From the NCBI RefSeq assembly GCF_001713395.1, contig NZ_CP016452.1:1116001-1180000 (forward strand): a DNA stretch of 64,000 bases. The letters run 5' to 3'. The position numbers and the translations under genes were made by a program. Source of the DNA: Sinorhizobium sp. RAC02 (lineage in GTDB: Bacteria; Pseudomonadota; Alphaproteobacteria; Rhizobiales; Rhizobiaceae). Under the pieces are notes generated by a model, which saw nothing but the letters and a program-made list of their open reading frames with translations, ran no database searches and was not told the origin of the DNA. Shown piece by piece: positions 25,034 to 33,029 of the stretch (positions are counted from its first letter, which is position 1; each line of letters starts with the position of its first letter).

Positions 25034-26005
25034 ATGAGAAACGCGCCATCCACGGACGAGCTGAAGGAAATCCACCACAAGATGGTGGTGACGCGCGAAT
25101 TGGAGGAGGTGCTTGGTGCCTACGCGAAGGAAGGCAAGACGCGCGGGCCTATCCATCGTTGCGATGGCCAGGAAGCGGTCGGTGTTGCAGCCTGCGTTGC
25201 GCTGCGTTCCGACGACTATGTCTGCACCACTCACCGCGGACACCATGTCTATGTCGGCAAGGGGCTGACGGCGCGCGGCATCGTTGCCGAAATCTTCGGC
25301 CGCGAGACCGGCTACTGCAAGGGCCGGGGCGGGCACATGCTGCTCGGCGACGTAACGACCGGCATGCTGGGCGGCAACGCCATCGTCGGCGCCGGCATTC
25401 CGGCTGCGACAGGCATGGCGCTCTCCATCCAGATTCTCAAGCAGGATCGCGTTGCGATGGTGGTCTTCGGCGATGGCGCTGCCCAGACGGGTATCTGCCA
25501 CGAGGCCATGAACATGGCGGGGCTCTGGAAGCTGCCGGTGATCTTTGTTCTCGAGAACAATCAATACGGTCTCACGGTGCGCCAGGACGTGCAGTCGCCG
25601 GTGGCCGATCTCAGCATTCGCGCTGCCGGTTATGCGATGCCTGGTGAAATCGTCGATGGCAACGATGCCGAGGCGGTCTACCGTTCCGTGGCCGCCGCCG
25701 CCGAGCGCGCACGCCGTGGCGAGGGGCCGAGCCTGATTGAGGCGAAAACCTATCGGGTCAAGGGCTTCTCCACGTCCGATATGGGCGGCTATCAGTCCGA
25801 AGAGGAAATGGCGCCCTGGCTTGAGCGCGACCCGATCAAGCTTTCGGCTGAAAAACTCGCAGCCCTGGTGGGTGCCGAAACAGTGTCGGCGATCGAGGCT
25901 GCGGCCCGTGCGGAGGTCGCAAGCGCCTTCGAGGTTGCGCTTGCCGACCCGTTTCCCACCTTCGAAATTCATGCCCCCTCGGCCGCCTACTCGGAGTCCA
26001 AGTAA
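25034..26005 (+). CDS. Thiamine-diphosphate-dependent 2-oxoacid/acetoin-type dehydrogenase E1, alpha subunit
   Basis: The ATG at 25034 has GAGGA ahead of it; the frame is open to 24962 but that part covers the operator. The 323-aa product has THRGHHVYVGKG, YCKGRGGHML and the ThDP motif FGDGAAQTGICHEAMNMAGL...ENNQYGLTV. These fit the E1 alpha of pyruvate, branched-chain or acetoin dehydrogenase complexes. The compact ~320-aa size and the partner at 26998 are closest to the acetoin (AcoA) type. Its stop overlaps the next start (TAATG). Confidence 0.87.
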   Translation: MRNAPSTDELKEIHHKMVVTRELEEVLGAYAKEGKTRGPIHRCDGQEAVGVAACVALRSDDYVCTTHRGHHVYVGKGLTARGIVAEIFGRETGYCKGRGGHMLLGDVTTGMLGGNAIVGAGIPAATGMALSIQILKQDRVAMVVFGDGAAQTGICHEAMNMAGLWKLPVIFVLENNQYGLTVRQDVQSPVADLSIRAAGYAMPGEIVDGNDAEAVYRSVAAAAERARRGEGPSLIEAKTYRVKGFSTSDMGGYQSEEEMAPWLERDPIKLSAEKLAALVGAETVSAIEAAARAEVASAFEVALADPFPTFEIHAPSAAYSESK

Positions 26006-26982
26006 TGACCTTGATGCGTTATGCAGAAGCGTTGAACGCCGCCCTCAGGGAGGAAATGCAGCGCGATCCGAGCGTGTTCCTGTTCGGCGAGGACATCGGC
26101 CGCTATGGCGGCGTCTTCAAGGTTTCCAAGGGCTTGCGTGATGAATTCGGCGATGCCCGGGTGCGTGACACGCCGATCTCGGAACAGGCGATGACGGCCA
26201 TGGCTGTCACCGCGGCAATGTCCGGCACGCGCCCCGTTCTCGAAATCATGTATGCCGACTTCCTGCCGCTGTCGCTTGATGCGCTGGTCAACCAGGCCTC
26301 GGTCTTCACCTATCTCTGGGAAGGCCAGGTGGATATTCCCTTCGTGCTTCGCACACAGGGCGGCGGCGGCGTTGGCACGGGCGCCCAGCATGCCAAGAGC
26401 CTGGACGCCATGGTCTGCCATATTCCCGGCATCAAGGTCGTGGCGCCGGCAACACCCGCGGACGCGAAAGGTCTCCTGAAGTCGGCAATCCGCGATCGCC
26501 AGCCCGTGGTCTTTCTGGAGCACAAGTTACTCTACAACACGCGCGGCGAGGTTCCGGACGGTGATGACGTGCTGGTGCCGATCGGCAAGGCGCGGACCGT
26601 CGTCGAGGGTAAACACGTCTCGATTTTCGCCTCGTCGAAAATGGTCATCGAAGCGGAGAATGCCGCAAAGTTGTTGGCAAAAGAAGGCATCGAGGCTGAG
26701 GTGATCGATCTTCGCACGCTTCGCCCGCTCGATCTCGACGCCATCCGCCAGTCCATCGCCAAGACCAACCACGCCGTCGTCGTCAATGAGGGCTGGACGT
26801 TCTGTGGTTACGCGTCCGAGCTATCCGCGACGATCATGGAGTATTGCTTCGACGATCTGGATGCGCCGGTCGTGCGTGTGGCGATGCCTGACATGGCGAT
26901 CCCCTATTCCGAGCCGTTGGAAATGGCCGTTTTGCCAAATGCAGCGAAGATCGCCGCCGCGGCAAAAAAGGCGCTCGCTTAG
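26005..26982 (+). CDS. Thiamine-diphosphate-dependent 2-oxoacid/acetoin-type dehydrogenase E1, beta subunit
   Basis: The 325-aa protein carries E1 beta hallmarks: LFGEDIGRYGGVFKVSKGL, RDTPISEQAMTAMAV, IMYADFLPLSLDALVNQAS, RTQGGGGVGTGAQHAKSLD and VIDLRTLRPLDLDAIRQS. It forms the alpha2beta2 E1 heterotetramer with the preceding gene product and is translationally coupled to it. Within the pathway it would oxidatively cleave or decarboxylate a 2-oxo compound derived from the imported amino acid. Confidence 0.88.
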   Translation: MTLMRYAEALNAALREEMQRDPSVFLFGEDIGRYGGVFKVSKGLRDEFGDARVRDTPISEQAMTAMAVTAAMSGTRPVLEIMYADFLPLSLDALVNQASVFTYLWEGQVDIPFVLRTQGGGGVGTGAQHAKSLDAMVCHIPGIKVVAPATPADAKGLLKSAIRDRQPVVFLEHKLLYNTRGEVPDGDDVLVPIGKARTVVEGKHVSIFASSKMVIEAENAAKLLAKEGIEAEVIDLRTLRPLDLDAIRQSIAKTNHAVVVNEGWTFCGYASELSATIMEYCFDDLDAPVVRVAMPDMAIPYSEPLEMAVLPNAAKIAAAAKKALA

Positions 26983-26997
26983 GGCCGGGAGAGAAAT

Positions 26998-28296
26998 ATG
27001 GCAACGCCGATAACAGCAGGCGCCATCGCCGGCGAATATATGGAAACGTTGGTGATCGTCGAATGGCGCGTGGCAAAGGGTGACACCGTTGCCGAGGGCG
27101 ACGTTCTGCTCACCATCGAGACGGCAAAAGCCGCGGTTGACGTCGAGGCGCCCTGCGATGGTGTCATCAGCGCCATCTTCGCCGAAGCGGAGAGCGAAGT
27201 GCCGGCGGCAGCGGTTCTATGCCTGATCGGCAAGGACCTGTCGGATGTGAGCTATGACGGTGATGAAACACAGGCTGCCGATGCCGGCAATCCGCCGGCA
27301 TTGCCGGCTGTCCAGGTCGCGTCTGTCGCAGAGATGACGCAGATCGTATCCGCCGGGTCACGGATCGTGGCAAGCCCTGCTGCGCGCCTGGCTGCCCGGG
27401 AAGCGGGCGTCGACCTGCGGACCGTCAGATCAAGCAGCGCGTCGGGCCGCATCAAGCTGCGCGATATTACTGCGGCATCCCGCGCTTTGCCGGTTGTTAC
27501 GGCAATCTCGCCGGCCACCCTGCCCGCCGACGAGAGTGGCCCACTCAAAGTTCACCGCAGTGGTACCACGAGTGGCGCGCCGGTTTTCCTTATTCATGGT
27601 TTTGCCAGCGATTCCCTGTCCTGGTATCCGCTCGACCGGCATCTTGCCAAGAGCCACCCCGTCTATCGCCTCGACCTGCCCAATCACGGTGCTTCGCCGA
27701 AACGTCAGGTCGGCACATTTGCCAATCTCGTGCGTGAAGTGCGCGAGGCTTTCGACGCTCTCGATCTCGATAGCGTGCATGTGATCGGGCACTCGCTCGG
27801 CGGTGCGCTGGCGCTTGCGCTGGCGGATACACGCCCCCGAAAAATCGCCTCGCTGGCACTCCTTGCACCCGGTGGGTTGGGGCCAAAGATCAACGGCGAC
27901 TTCATCGGCGGGATCGCCCGGGCTTCCCGGCCCGAAAGCCTCGAGAGTTGGCTGAAGGTGATGGTTTACGATCCACGCCTCATTGACCCGGCCTTCGTCA
28001 ACGCTGCCTTTGCGGCGCGCAAGGACGCCGGTCTGCGCGCCGCGCAGAGCCATATGGGCGAAACGCTGTTTGCCGACGGCACGCAGGGTTTCGACCTTTC
28101 CGCCGCCCTGCAACGACTGGAATGCCCGGCGCGGATCGTCTGGGGCCGCAAGGACAGGGTACTCGATTGGAAAGACGCCTTGCGGGCGCCCGGCCATGTC
28201 GGGCTGCACCTGCTCGCCGATGTCGGGCACGTTCCGCAACTGGAAGCGCCGGATCTTACCCTCGACATCGTCACTGCGCTGATCAAGAGCGTCTGA
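26998..28296 (+). CDS. AcoC-like E2: lipoyl domain, E3-binding segment and alpha/beta-hydrolase domain
   Basis: The 432-aa protein has a lipoyl domain at residues 1-80 with Lys44 in ETAKAAVDV. A short peripheral-subunit-binding segment follows near residues 120-155 (VASPAARLAAREAGVDL). Instead of the CoA acyltransferase domain it has an alpha/beta-hydrolase domain: HGFASDSLSW, nucleophile motif GHSLGGALAL, and DVGHVPQLEAP for the catalytic His. This layout is that of the acetoin-dehydrogenase E2 type. No dihydrolipoamide dehydrogenase (E3) gene is in the window, so E3 must come from elsewhere. It is 15 bases after E1 beta. Confidence 0.85.
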   Translation: MATPITAGAIAGEYMETLVIVEWRVAKGDTVAEGDVLLTIETAKAAVDVEAPCDGVISAIFAEAESEVPAAAVLCLIGKDLSDVSYDGDETQAADAGNPPALPAVQVASVAEMTQIVSAGSRIVASPAARLAAREAGVDLRTVRSSSASGRIKLRDITAASRALPVVTAISPATLPADESGPLKVHRSGTTSGAPVFLIHGFASDSLSWYPLDRHLAKSHPVYRLDLPNHGASPKRQVGTFANLVREVREAFDALDLDSVHVIGHSLGGALALALADTRPRKIASLALLAPGGLGPKINGDFIGGIARASRPESLESWLKVMVYDPRLIDPAFVNAAFAARKDAGLRAAQSHMGETLFADGTQGFDLSAALQRLECPARIVWGRKDRVLDWKDALRAPGHVGLHLLADVGHVPQLEAPDLTLDIVTALIKSV

Positions 28297-28307
28297 GAGG
28301 AAACGTC

Positions 28308-29123
28308 ATGTCGCACACGCTTCTTCTTATCGGTTGCGGGAACATGGGCTTTGCCATGCTGCGCGGATGGTTGAGGGAGGATCCCTCACTCATCGTTCAT
28401 GTTGTGGAGCCTACGGACGAGCTTCGCAAACGTGCAGCCAAGGCCGGTGCCAATACTGTTTCCGATATTGCCGATCTGCCGGAAGGCCTTGCGCCCGTTC
28501 TCGTATTCGTTGCCGTCAAGCCGAACCTTGTCCAGCCGGTTTTGCAAGGGTGCAGCGGCTTCGCCGAACGCGGCGCGACCTTTGTTTCGGTTGCGGCAGG
28601 CGTCACGACTGCTTCTATGGCCGACGTCCTTCCCGCCGGGGCGGCAATCATACGCTGCATGCCCAACACGCCGGCCGCGATTGGCGACGGCATGCTGGTT
28701 CTCTACGCGCGTGATGGTGTTTCGGACGATGCGAAGCACCTCGTTTCCACGCTGCTTGCCACGTCGGGCGTGGTGGCCTGGATCGATGACGAAGCGCAGA
28801 TGGACGCCGTCACGGCCATTTCCGGCTCCGGTCCAGCCTATGTCTTCCACTTCATCGAAGCCTTGACGGAGGCCGGCGTGGCGCTCGGCCTTCCCGCAGC
28901 AATCGCTTCCCTGCTCGCAAAACAGACCGTCCGCGGTGCCGGCCGGCTTGCCATAGAGGCGGATGTCGATCCTGCGACCTTGCGCCGGCAGGTCACAAGC
29001 CCCGGCGGCACGACCGCCGCCGCATTGGACGTCTTCATGAACGATGATCGCACCGCGCGGCTCGTGGCCGAGGCCACGCGCGCCGCCCGCGACCGCAGCA
29101 TCGAACTCGGCAAACCGAACTGA
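28308..29123 (+). CDS. proC: Pyrroline-5-carboxylate reductase (ProC-like), cluster B
   Basis: The ATG at 28308 is preceded by GAGAGGAAAC; the frame upstream is a shadow of the E2 gene. The 271-aa product has canonical features: LLLIGCGNMGFAMLRGWL, VFVAVKPNLVQPVL, RCMPNTPAAIGDGM, SGSGPAYVFHFIEALTEAG and the SPGGTTAAAL loop. It reduces P5C (or a related cyclic imine) to the saturated imino acid with NAD(P)H. In a catabolic operon next to an amine oxidase and RidA it may act on an imine intermediate rather than in proline biosynthesis. Confidence 0.83.
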   Translation: MSHTLLLIGCGNMGFAMLRGWLREDPSLIVHVVEPTDELRKRAAKAGANTVSDIADLPEGLAPVLVFVAVKPNLVQPVLQGCSGFAERGATFVSVAAGVTTASMADVLPAGAAIIRCMPNTPAAIGDGMLVLYARDGVSDDAKHLVSTLLATSGVVAWIDDEAQMDAVTAISGSGPAYVFHFIEALTEAGVALGLPAAIASLLAKQTVRGAGRLAIEADVDPATLRRQVTSPGGTTAAALDVFMNDDRTARLVAEATRAARDRSIELGKPN

Positions 29124-29146
29124 CATAAATCTGGAAGGACATAGAC

Positions 29147-29881
29147 ATGATCAGCCTCATTACGGGCGGCGCGCAGGGCATTGGCTTTGCAACGGCGGAA
29201 CACTTCATTGCCAGGGGCGACAAGGTCTGCATCTTCGACCGTGCCGGCGTGGCCGAAGCCAAGGAAAAGCTCGGCCCGGATGTTCTGGCCATCGAAGGCG
29301 ATGTCACCAACCAGGCGGAGGTTGACGCCGCGGTCGCCCTGACGATCGAGACTTTTGGCGGGCTCGACACCCTCGTTACCGCAGCCGGCATCGTGACGGT
29401 CGAGCCTGCGCTCGATGTGGCGCCCGAGGCATTCATGCGTATGATGAACGTGAATGTGCTTGGCAGCTTCCTGCCGGCCCAGAGCGCGGCGCGCCACATG
29501 AGCGAGAATGGCGGCGGCAGCATCGTCTTCATCGGCTCCGTCTACGGCTCCGTCGGCGCGCCGAAGCGCACCGCCTATTGCGCCTCGAAGGGCGCGGTTC
29601 ACAACATGATGCAGTCGCTCGCGACAGAGTGGGGACCGCTCGGCATTCGCGTCAATGCTCTGGCCCCCACAGGCGTACGCACGCCGATGGTGCAGAACCT
29701 CATCGACAACGGCCTCTACAACATGACGGGCGTGCGCAACCGCACGCCGCTTGGCCGTATCGCCGAACCGGAGGAAATCGCCGCCGCCGCCGTGTTCCTG
29801 TCCTCGCCGGGGGCCGCGATGGTTCACGGCGCCGTGCTGCCGGTGGATGGCGGCTGGATCGCCAACGGCTTCACCTGGTGA
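29147..29881 (+). CDS. Short-chain dehydrogenase/reductase, cluster B operon
   Basis: The 244-aa SDR has TGGAQGIGFATAEHF at the N-terminus, catalytic Ser in FIGSVYGSVGAP, YCASKGAVHNM (Tyr-x3-Lys) and the C-terminal PGAAMVHGAVLPVDGGW typical of the classical FabG-like group. GGAAGGACAT lies before the ATG. It acts between ProC and RidA in the operon. Substrate unknown. Confidence 0.87.
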   Translation: MISLITGGAQGIGFATAEHFIARGDKVCIFDRAGVAEAKEKLGPDVLAIEGDVTNQAEVDAAVALTIETFGGLDTLVTAAGIVTVEPALDVAPEAFMRMMNVNVLGSFLPAQSAARHMSENGGGSIVFIGSVYGSVGAPKRTAYCASKGAVHNMMQSLATEWGPLGIRVNALAPTGVRTPMVQNLIDNGLYNMTGVRNRTPLGRIAEPEEIAAAAVFLSSPGAAMVHGAVLPVDGGWIANGFTW

Positions 29882-29932
29882 CGTGTTTCTCAAACCATCC
29901 CTTTTTCCGTTCAGACACGAAAGGCTGTGACA

Positions 29933-30325
29933 ATGACGAAGCGTATCAACATCTCTTCCGGATCCTCCTTCGAGAAAGCCTTTGGCTATTCCCGGTGCGT
30001 GAAGGTCGGCGACACCGTCTATGTGTCGGGCACCGTCGGCATCAATTTCGAGACGGGTGAATGCAGCCCCGACCCGGTCGAACAGCTTCGCCAGGTCATC
30101 GGCAATATCGAGCCCTGGCTGGAAAAGGCCGGCGCCTCGCTGAAGGACGTCGTGCAGATCACGACCTATGTCACCTCCGCCGAAGTCTTTGCCGCCATCG
30201 GCCCGACGCTGAAGGAAATCTTCGGCGAGATCCTGCCGACGAATGCAGCGCTCGTCGTCCAGTTCCCGGTCCCGAACGTTAAGGTCGAAATCTCCGCGAC
30301 GGCTGTCATCGGCTGCGGCGCCTGA
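29933..30325 (+). CDS. RidA-family enamine/imine deaminase
   Basis: I prefer the ATG at 29933 (AAAGG upstream); a GTG six bases earlier is in frame. The 130-aa product has the YjgF/RidA fold: YSRCVKVGDTVYVSGTVGIN, EQLRQVIGNIEPWLEKAGAS, VVQITTYVTSAE. The family hydrolyses reactive 2-imino or enamine intermediates released by amino-acid oxidases and PLP enzymes, which fits a neighbourhood with a DAO oxidase. The conserved C-terminal Arg-rich tip (typically RxxVE) is replaced by NVKVEISATAV, so specificity may differ from canonical RidA. Confidence 0.83.
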   Translation: MTKRINISSGSSFEKAFGYSRCVKVGDTVYVSGTVGINFETGECSPDPVEQLRQVIGNIEPWLEKAGASLKDVVQITTYVTSAEVFAAIGPTLKEIFGEILPTNAALVVQFPVPNVKVEISATAVIGCGA

Positions 30326-30331
30326 TAAAAT

Positions 30332-30369
30332 AGCGGCCGCCGGACTTGCCGGCGGTCGCTCCCTTTCTT
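30332..30369 (+). terminator. Rho-independent terminator after the RidA gene
   Basis: A 12-bp stem, AGCGGCCGCCGG/CCGGCGGTCGCT (one G-U pair), with a five-base loop is followed by CCCTTTCTT. It starts six bases after the RidA stop and probably ends or attenuates the E1-to-RidA transcript before the exporter gene. Confidence 0.65.
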
Positions 30370-30391
30370 GGCCTCCTTGCGAGCGTCCGGC

Positions 30392-31312
30392 ATGCTTCGA
30401 AATCTCATTCATCCCGACAACCGGCATGCCCTCACCGTGGGAATTGGCCTCGTCATTATTGGCTATTTTCTCTTCGCGCTGAATGACGTGGTGGCCAAGT
30501 TCCTGGTCGCAAGCTTCGGCGTCGGGCAGGTGCTGACCATCCGTGCAATCGGTGCCTTTGCCGTTCTCGTGCCGCTGGCCCGCCAGCAGGGCGAACATCC
30601 CTTCCGCAACGTGCATCGACCGCTCGTGCAGATATTGCGCGCCCTTCTCATCACGCTGGATACGGCGTTGTTTTACGCCGCCGTCGTCTATCTGCCCCTC
30701 GCCGACGTCATGACGTTCTATATGGCCGGGCCTATCTACATGACCGTGGCGTCGCATTTCCTGCTCGGCGAGCGGGCCGGCTGGCGGCGCTGGAGCGCGG
30801 TTCTGCTCGGCTTCATCGGCGTCGTGGTCGCGCTCGATCCTTCGACATCGGCGTTCTCGACGCCGGCCTGGTTTGCGCTCATCGGCGGACTTGCCTACGC
30901 ACTCACACTGGTGCTCAATCGCTCCCTTGCGCGGACAGGAGATGCGACCCTCGGCATCTACCAGGGTCTTGCGACCTTCATTCTCGCCGGCGCTGCTTCT
31001 GTTTTCGACTGGCGACCCTTCACCATGGCCGAAGGTGCATCCATGCTTCTTCTGGGCGTGATCGGCGCATTTGCCCATCTCGTCGTCACGCGTTCGCTGA
31101 AGCTTGCGCCGGTATCGATCCTGGCGCCGTTCCAATACACTCTTCTGCTGTGGGGAATGCTGTTCGGATTTTTGTTCTTCGGCGACATTCCGGGTCCCAA
31201 CATGATCGTCGGATCGGCGATTATCGCCGTTGCCGGCCTGTTCATCTCCCACCGCAAGGCGCGAAAGGTGGAGACGGTTCCGGACAGCGACCTGCCGGCG
31301 CAACTGCCATGA
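30392..31312 (+). CDS. EamA/DMT-superfamily transporter
   Basis: I start at the ATG at 30392, giving 306 aa with about ten hydrophobic segments arranged as two EamA halves: GIGLVIIGYFLFALNDVVAK, LPLADVMTFYMAGPIYMTVA, LIGGLAYALTLVLNRSLA, LAPFQYTLLLWGMLFGFLFF. The family exports or imports amino acids and small metabolites across the inner membrane. It follows the terminator at 30332 and precedes the oxidase gene, so it may move a product or toxic intermediate of cluster B. Confidence 0.83.
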   Translation: MLRNLIHPDNRHALTVGIGLVIIGYFLFALNDVVAKFLVASFGVGQVLTIRAIGAFAVLVPLARQQGEHPFRNVHRPLVQILRALLITLDTALFYAAVVYLPLADVMTFYMAGPIYMTVASHFLLGERAGWRRWSAVLLGFIGVVVALDPSTSAFSTPAWFALIGGLAYALTLVLNRSLARTGDATLGIYQGLATFILAGAASVFDWRPFTMAEGASMLLLGVIGAFAHLVVTRSLKLAPVSILAPFQYTLLLWGMLFGFLFFGDIPGPNMIVGSAIIAVAGLFISHRKARKVETVPDSDLPAQLP

Positions 31313-31421
31313 GCCCATGTCCATGGCCATGTGCGACCGAGAACTACACGCCAGCCCAGAGCCGTGAGCGTCGACGCGTTTCGCAAACACTTTCCCAACA
31401 CCTCATCGAAAGTCCCTGATC

Positions 31422-32744
31422 ATGTCTATGGCAAGCCCGATCGATCCAACCATGCAAGGCGTCGTCTGGACGAAAACCCTGCAGGAAACCGTTCGCGACT
31501 ATCCCCGCCTCGCCGGCGAGGAGACTGCCGACCTCGTCGTTGTTGGTGGCGGCTATTCTGGTCTCAATACGGCGATCCACGCGGCGCGAAATGGTTTGAA
31601 CGTTGTTGTGGTCGAGGCCGGGCGCGTTGGAAACGGGGCCGCCGGTCGCAATGGCGGCTACAACGTGCCCCATTTCCCGGGTGGGATGACACCCTCCGTC
31701 GTCGAAGCCGCCATCGGTCCTCGCAAAGGCCGCGCGCTCGCCGACCTGGTGCTTCAGGGGGCGGATGCCGTCTTCCGACAGATAGAGGCGTTCCAGATCA
31801 AGTGCTCGGCAGTGCAGAACGGCTGGATGCAGCCGGCACATTCCGATACCTCGATGCTGAAGGTGCGCAAGGTCCATGATGAGTGGAAAGCGCTCGGCGC
31901 CAAGGTGGAATGGCATTCCGCCGCTGATGTCGCCGACCTTCTCGGTGCACGGGGCTATCTCGGCGGCTGGTCCAACGCCGAGGGCGGGACCGTCAATCCA
32001 TACAGCCTCGCCGTGGGTTTGGCGCGTGCCGCGGAGCAGAGCGGCATGCGTATCTTCGAGAACAGTCCGGTCGATGGCTTTGAGGAGACGGGGCAGGGTG
32101 TCGTCGTCCGCTGCGGGGCAAATCGCGTTTCCGCCAAATCTGCCGTTTTCGCCACCAATGCCTATACGGGCGATTTTCTGCCGGCGATTCAAAAGACGGT
32201 TATTCCCGTTTACCTCTATCATGTCGCGACGAAGCCGCTGCGCGAGGAGTTGCGCGGCGAAATCCTGAAAAGCCAGCTTTGCTTCACGGACCTGCGCAAG
32301 TCCGGCGGCTTCGGCCGTCTCGATGCGGAGGGGCGCCTGATTTCGGGTGGCGCCGTCTTCGATTTCGGCAACAAGATTGCTTATGGGCAGGAGCATGCCC
32401 GCGCGCGCATGAAGCTGCTCTTCCCCAGGCTGACGGATCGGGACATCGAACTGGAAAGCTATTGGGAGGGCTATTGCGCGGTGACGGAGAGCTATCTGCC
32501 GCATATCCTGCGGCTTGGCCGCAACGTCTTTTCCGTCGGCGGCTTTTCGACGCGCGGGGTCAATCTGGCCCAGAATCTCGGGCGGGTCGTGGGGGAGTTC
32601 ATGGCGGGAAAACGTGATCTCGACAGTATTCCGGTCAACATCTACGACCAGCGCCACGACGTGCCGCTCTGGTCGATAAAGACAAGGGCAGCACGCTATG
32701 TCTTCCCATATTATCGAATGAAAGACGCGATGGGGCTGAGCTAG
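31422..32744 (+). CDS. DadA/DAO-family FAD-dependent amino-acid oxidase-like enzyme, cluster B
   Basis: The 440-aa protein has an FAD fold (ADLVVVGGGYSGLNTAIHAA, NGAAGRNGGYNVPHF) and the DAO C-terminus (FSVGGFSTRGVNLAQNLG). It is paralogous to the oxidase at 16962: both share VQ.GW.QPAH, a HDEW.A.GA segment and YLGGW. The ribosome site is weak, and a second ATG six bases on is an alternative start. It closes the rightward cluster B set and probably oxidises the amine group of the imported compound or a later intermediate. Confidence 0.82.
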   Translation: MSMASPIDPTMQGVVWTKTLQETVRDYPRLAGEETADLVVVGGGYSGLNTAIHAARNGLNVVVVEAGRVGNGAAGRNGGYNVPHFPGGMTPSVVEAAIGPRKGRALADLVLQGADAVFRQIEAFQIKCSAVQNGWMQPAHSDTSMLKVRKVHDEWKALGAKVEWHSAADVADLLGARGYLGGWSNAEGGTVNPYSLAVGLARAAEQSGMRIFENSPVDGFEETGQGVVVRCGANRVSAKSAVFATNAYTGDFLPAIQKTVIPVYLYHVATKPLREELRGEILKSQLCFTDLRKSGGFGRLDAEGRLISGGAVFDFGNKIAYGQEHARARMKLLFPRLTDRDIELESYWEGYCAVTESYLPHILRLGRNVFSVGGFSTRGVNLAQNLGRVVGEFMAGKRDLDSIPVNIYDQRHDVPLWSIKTRAARYVFPYYRMKDAMGLS

Positions 32745-33029
32745 CGCGCGTTACCCTATAGCCTCGGTGTGTCCCGGTACGAGAGGGCAGTCATCGGCTA
32801 GGCGACGCCGCCCCCCGCGCGTCGTTTGGCTGGCGGCCCGGCGCAATTCTGGTCGGTTTTGCCAAGAAGTTCGTGCCGGGTTTTCATACAATCTTCCGCG
32901 GCCCGCGCTTGCTTCGATGCGGAAATATGTCACGCTACGGCACAGAGTGCCGGCCAACGCGTCGCAGCTTTAGGTCGTTGTTCAGCTTTCTGCCCTAACG
33001 TCAGGCAATCTTGCATGCGGGGATTTCGG

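Noticed and set aside
28838..31390. Very long open frame on the minus strand (850 codons)
   Set aside because: It is antisense to proC, SDR, RidA and EamA genes with clear family motifs. Its translation is charged, His/Arg/Asp-rich and unlike any protein, a usual shadow in GC-rich DNA.
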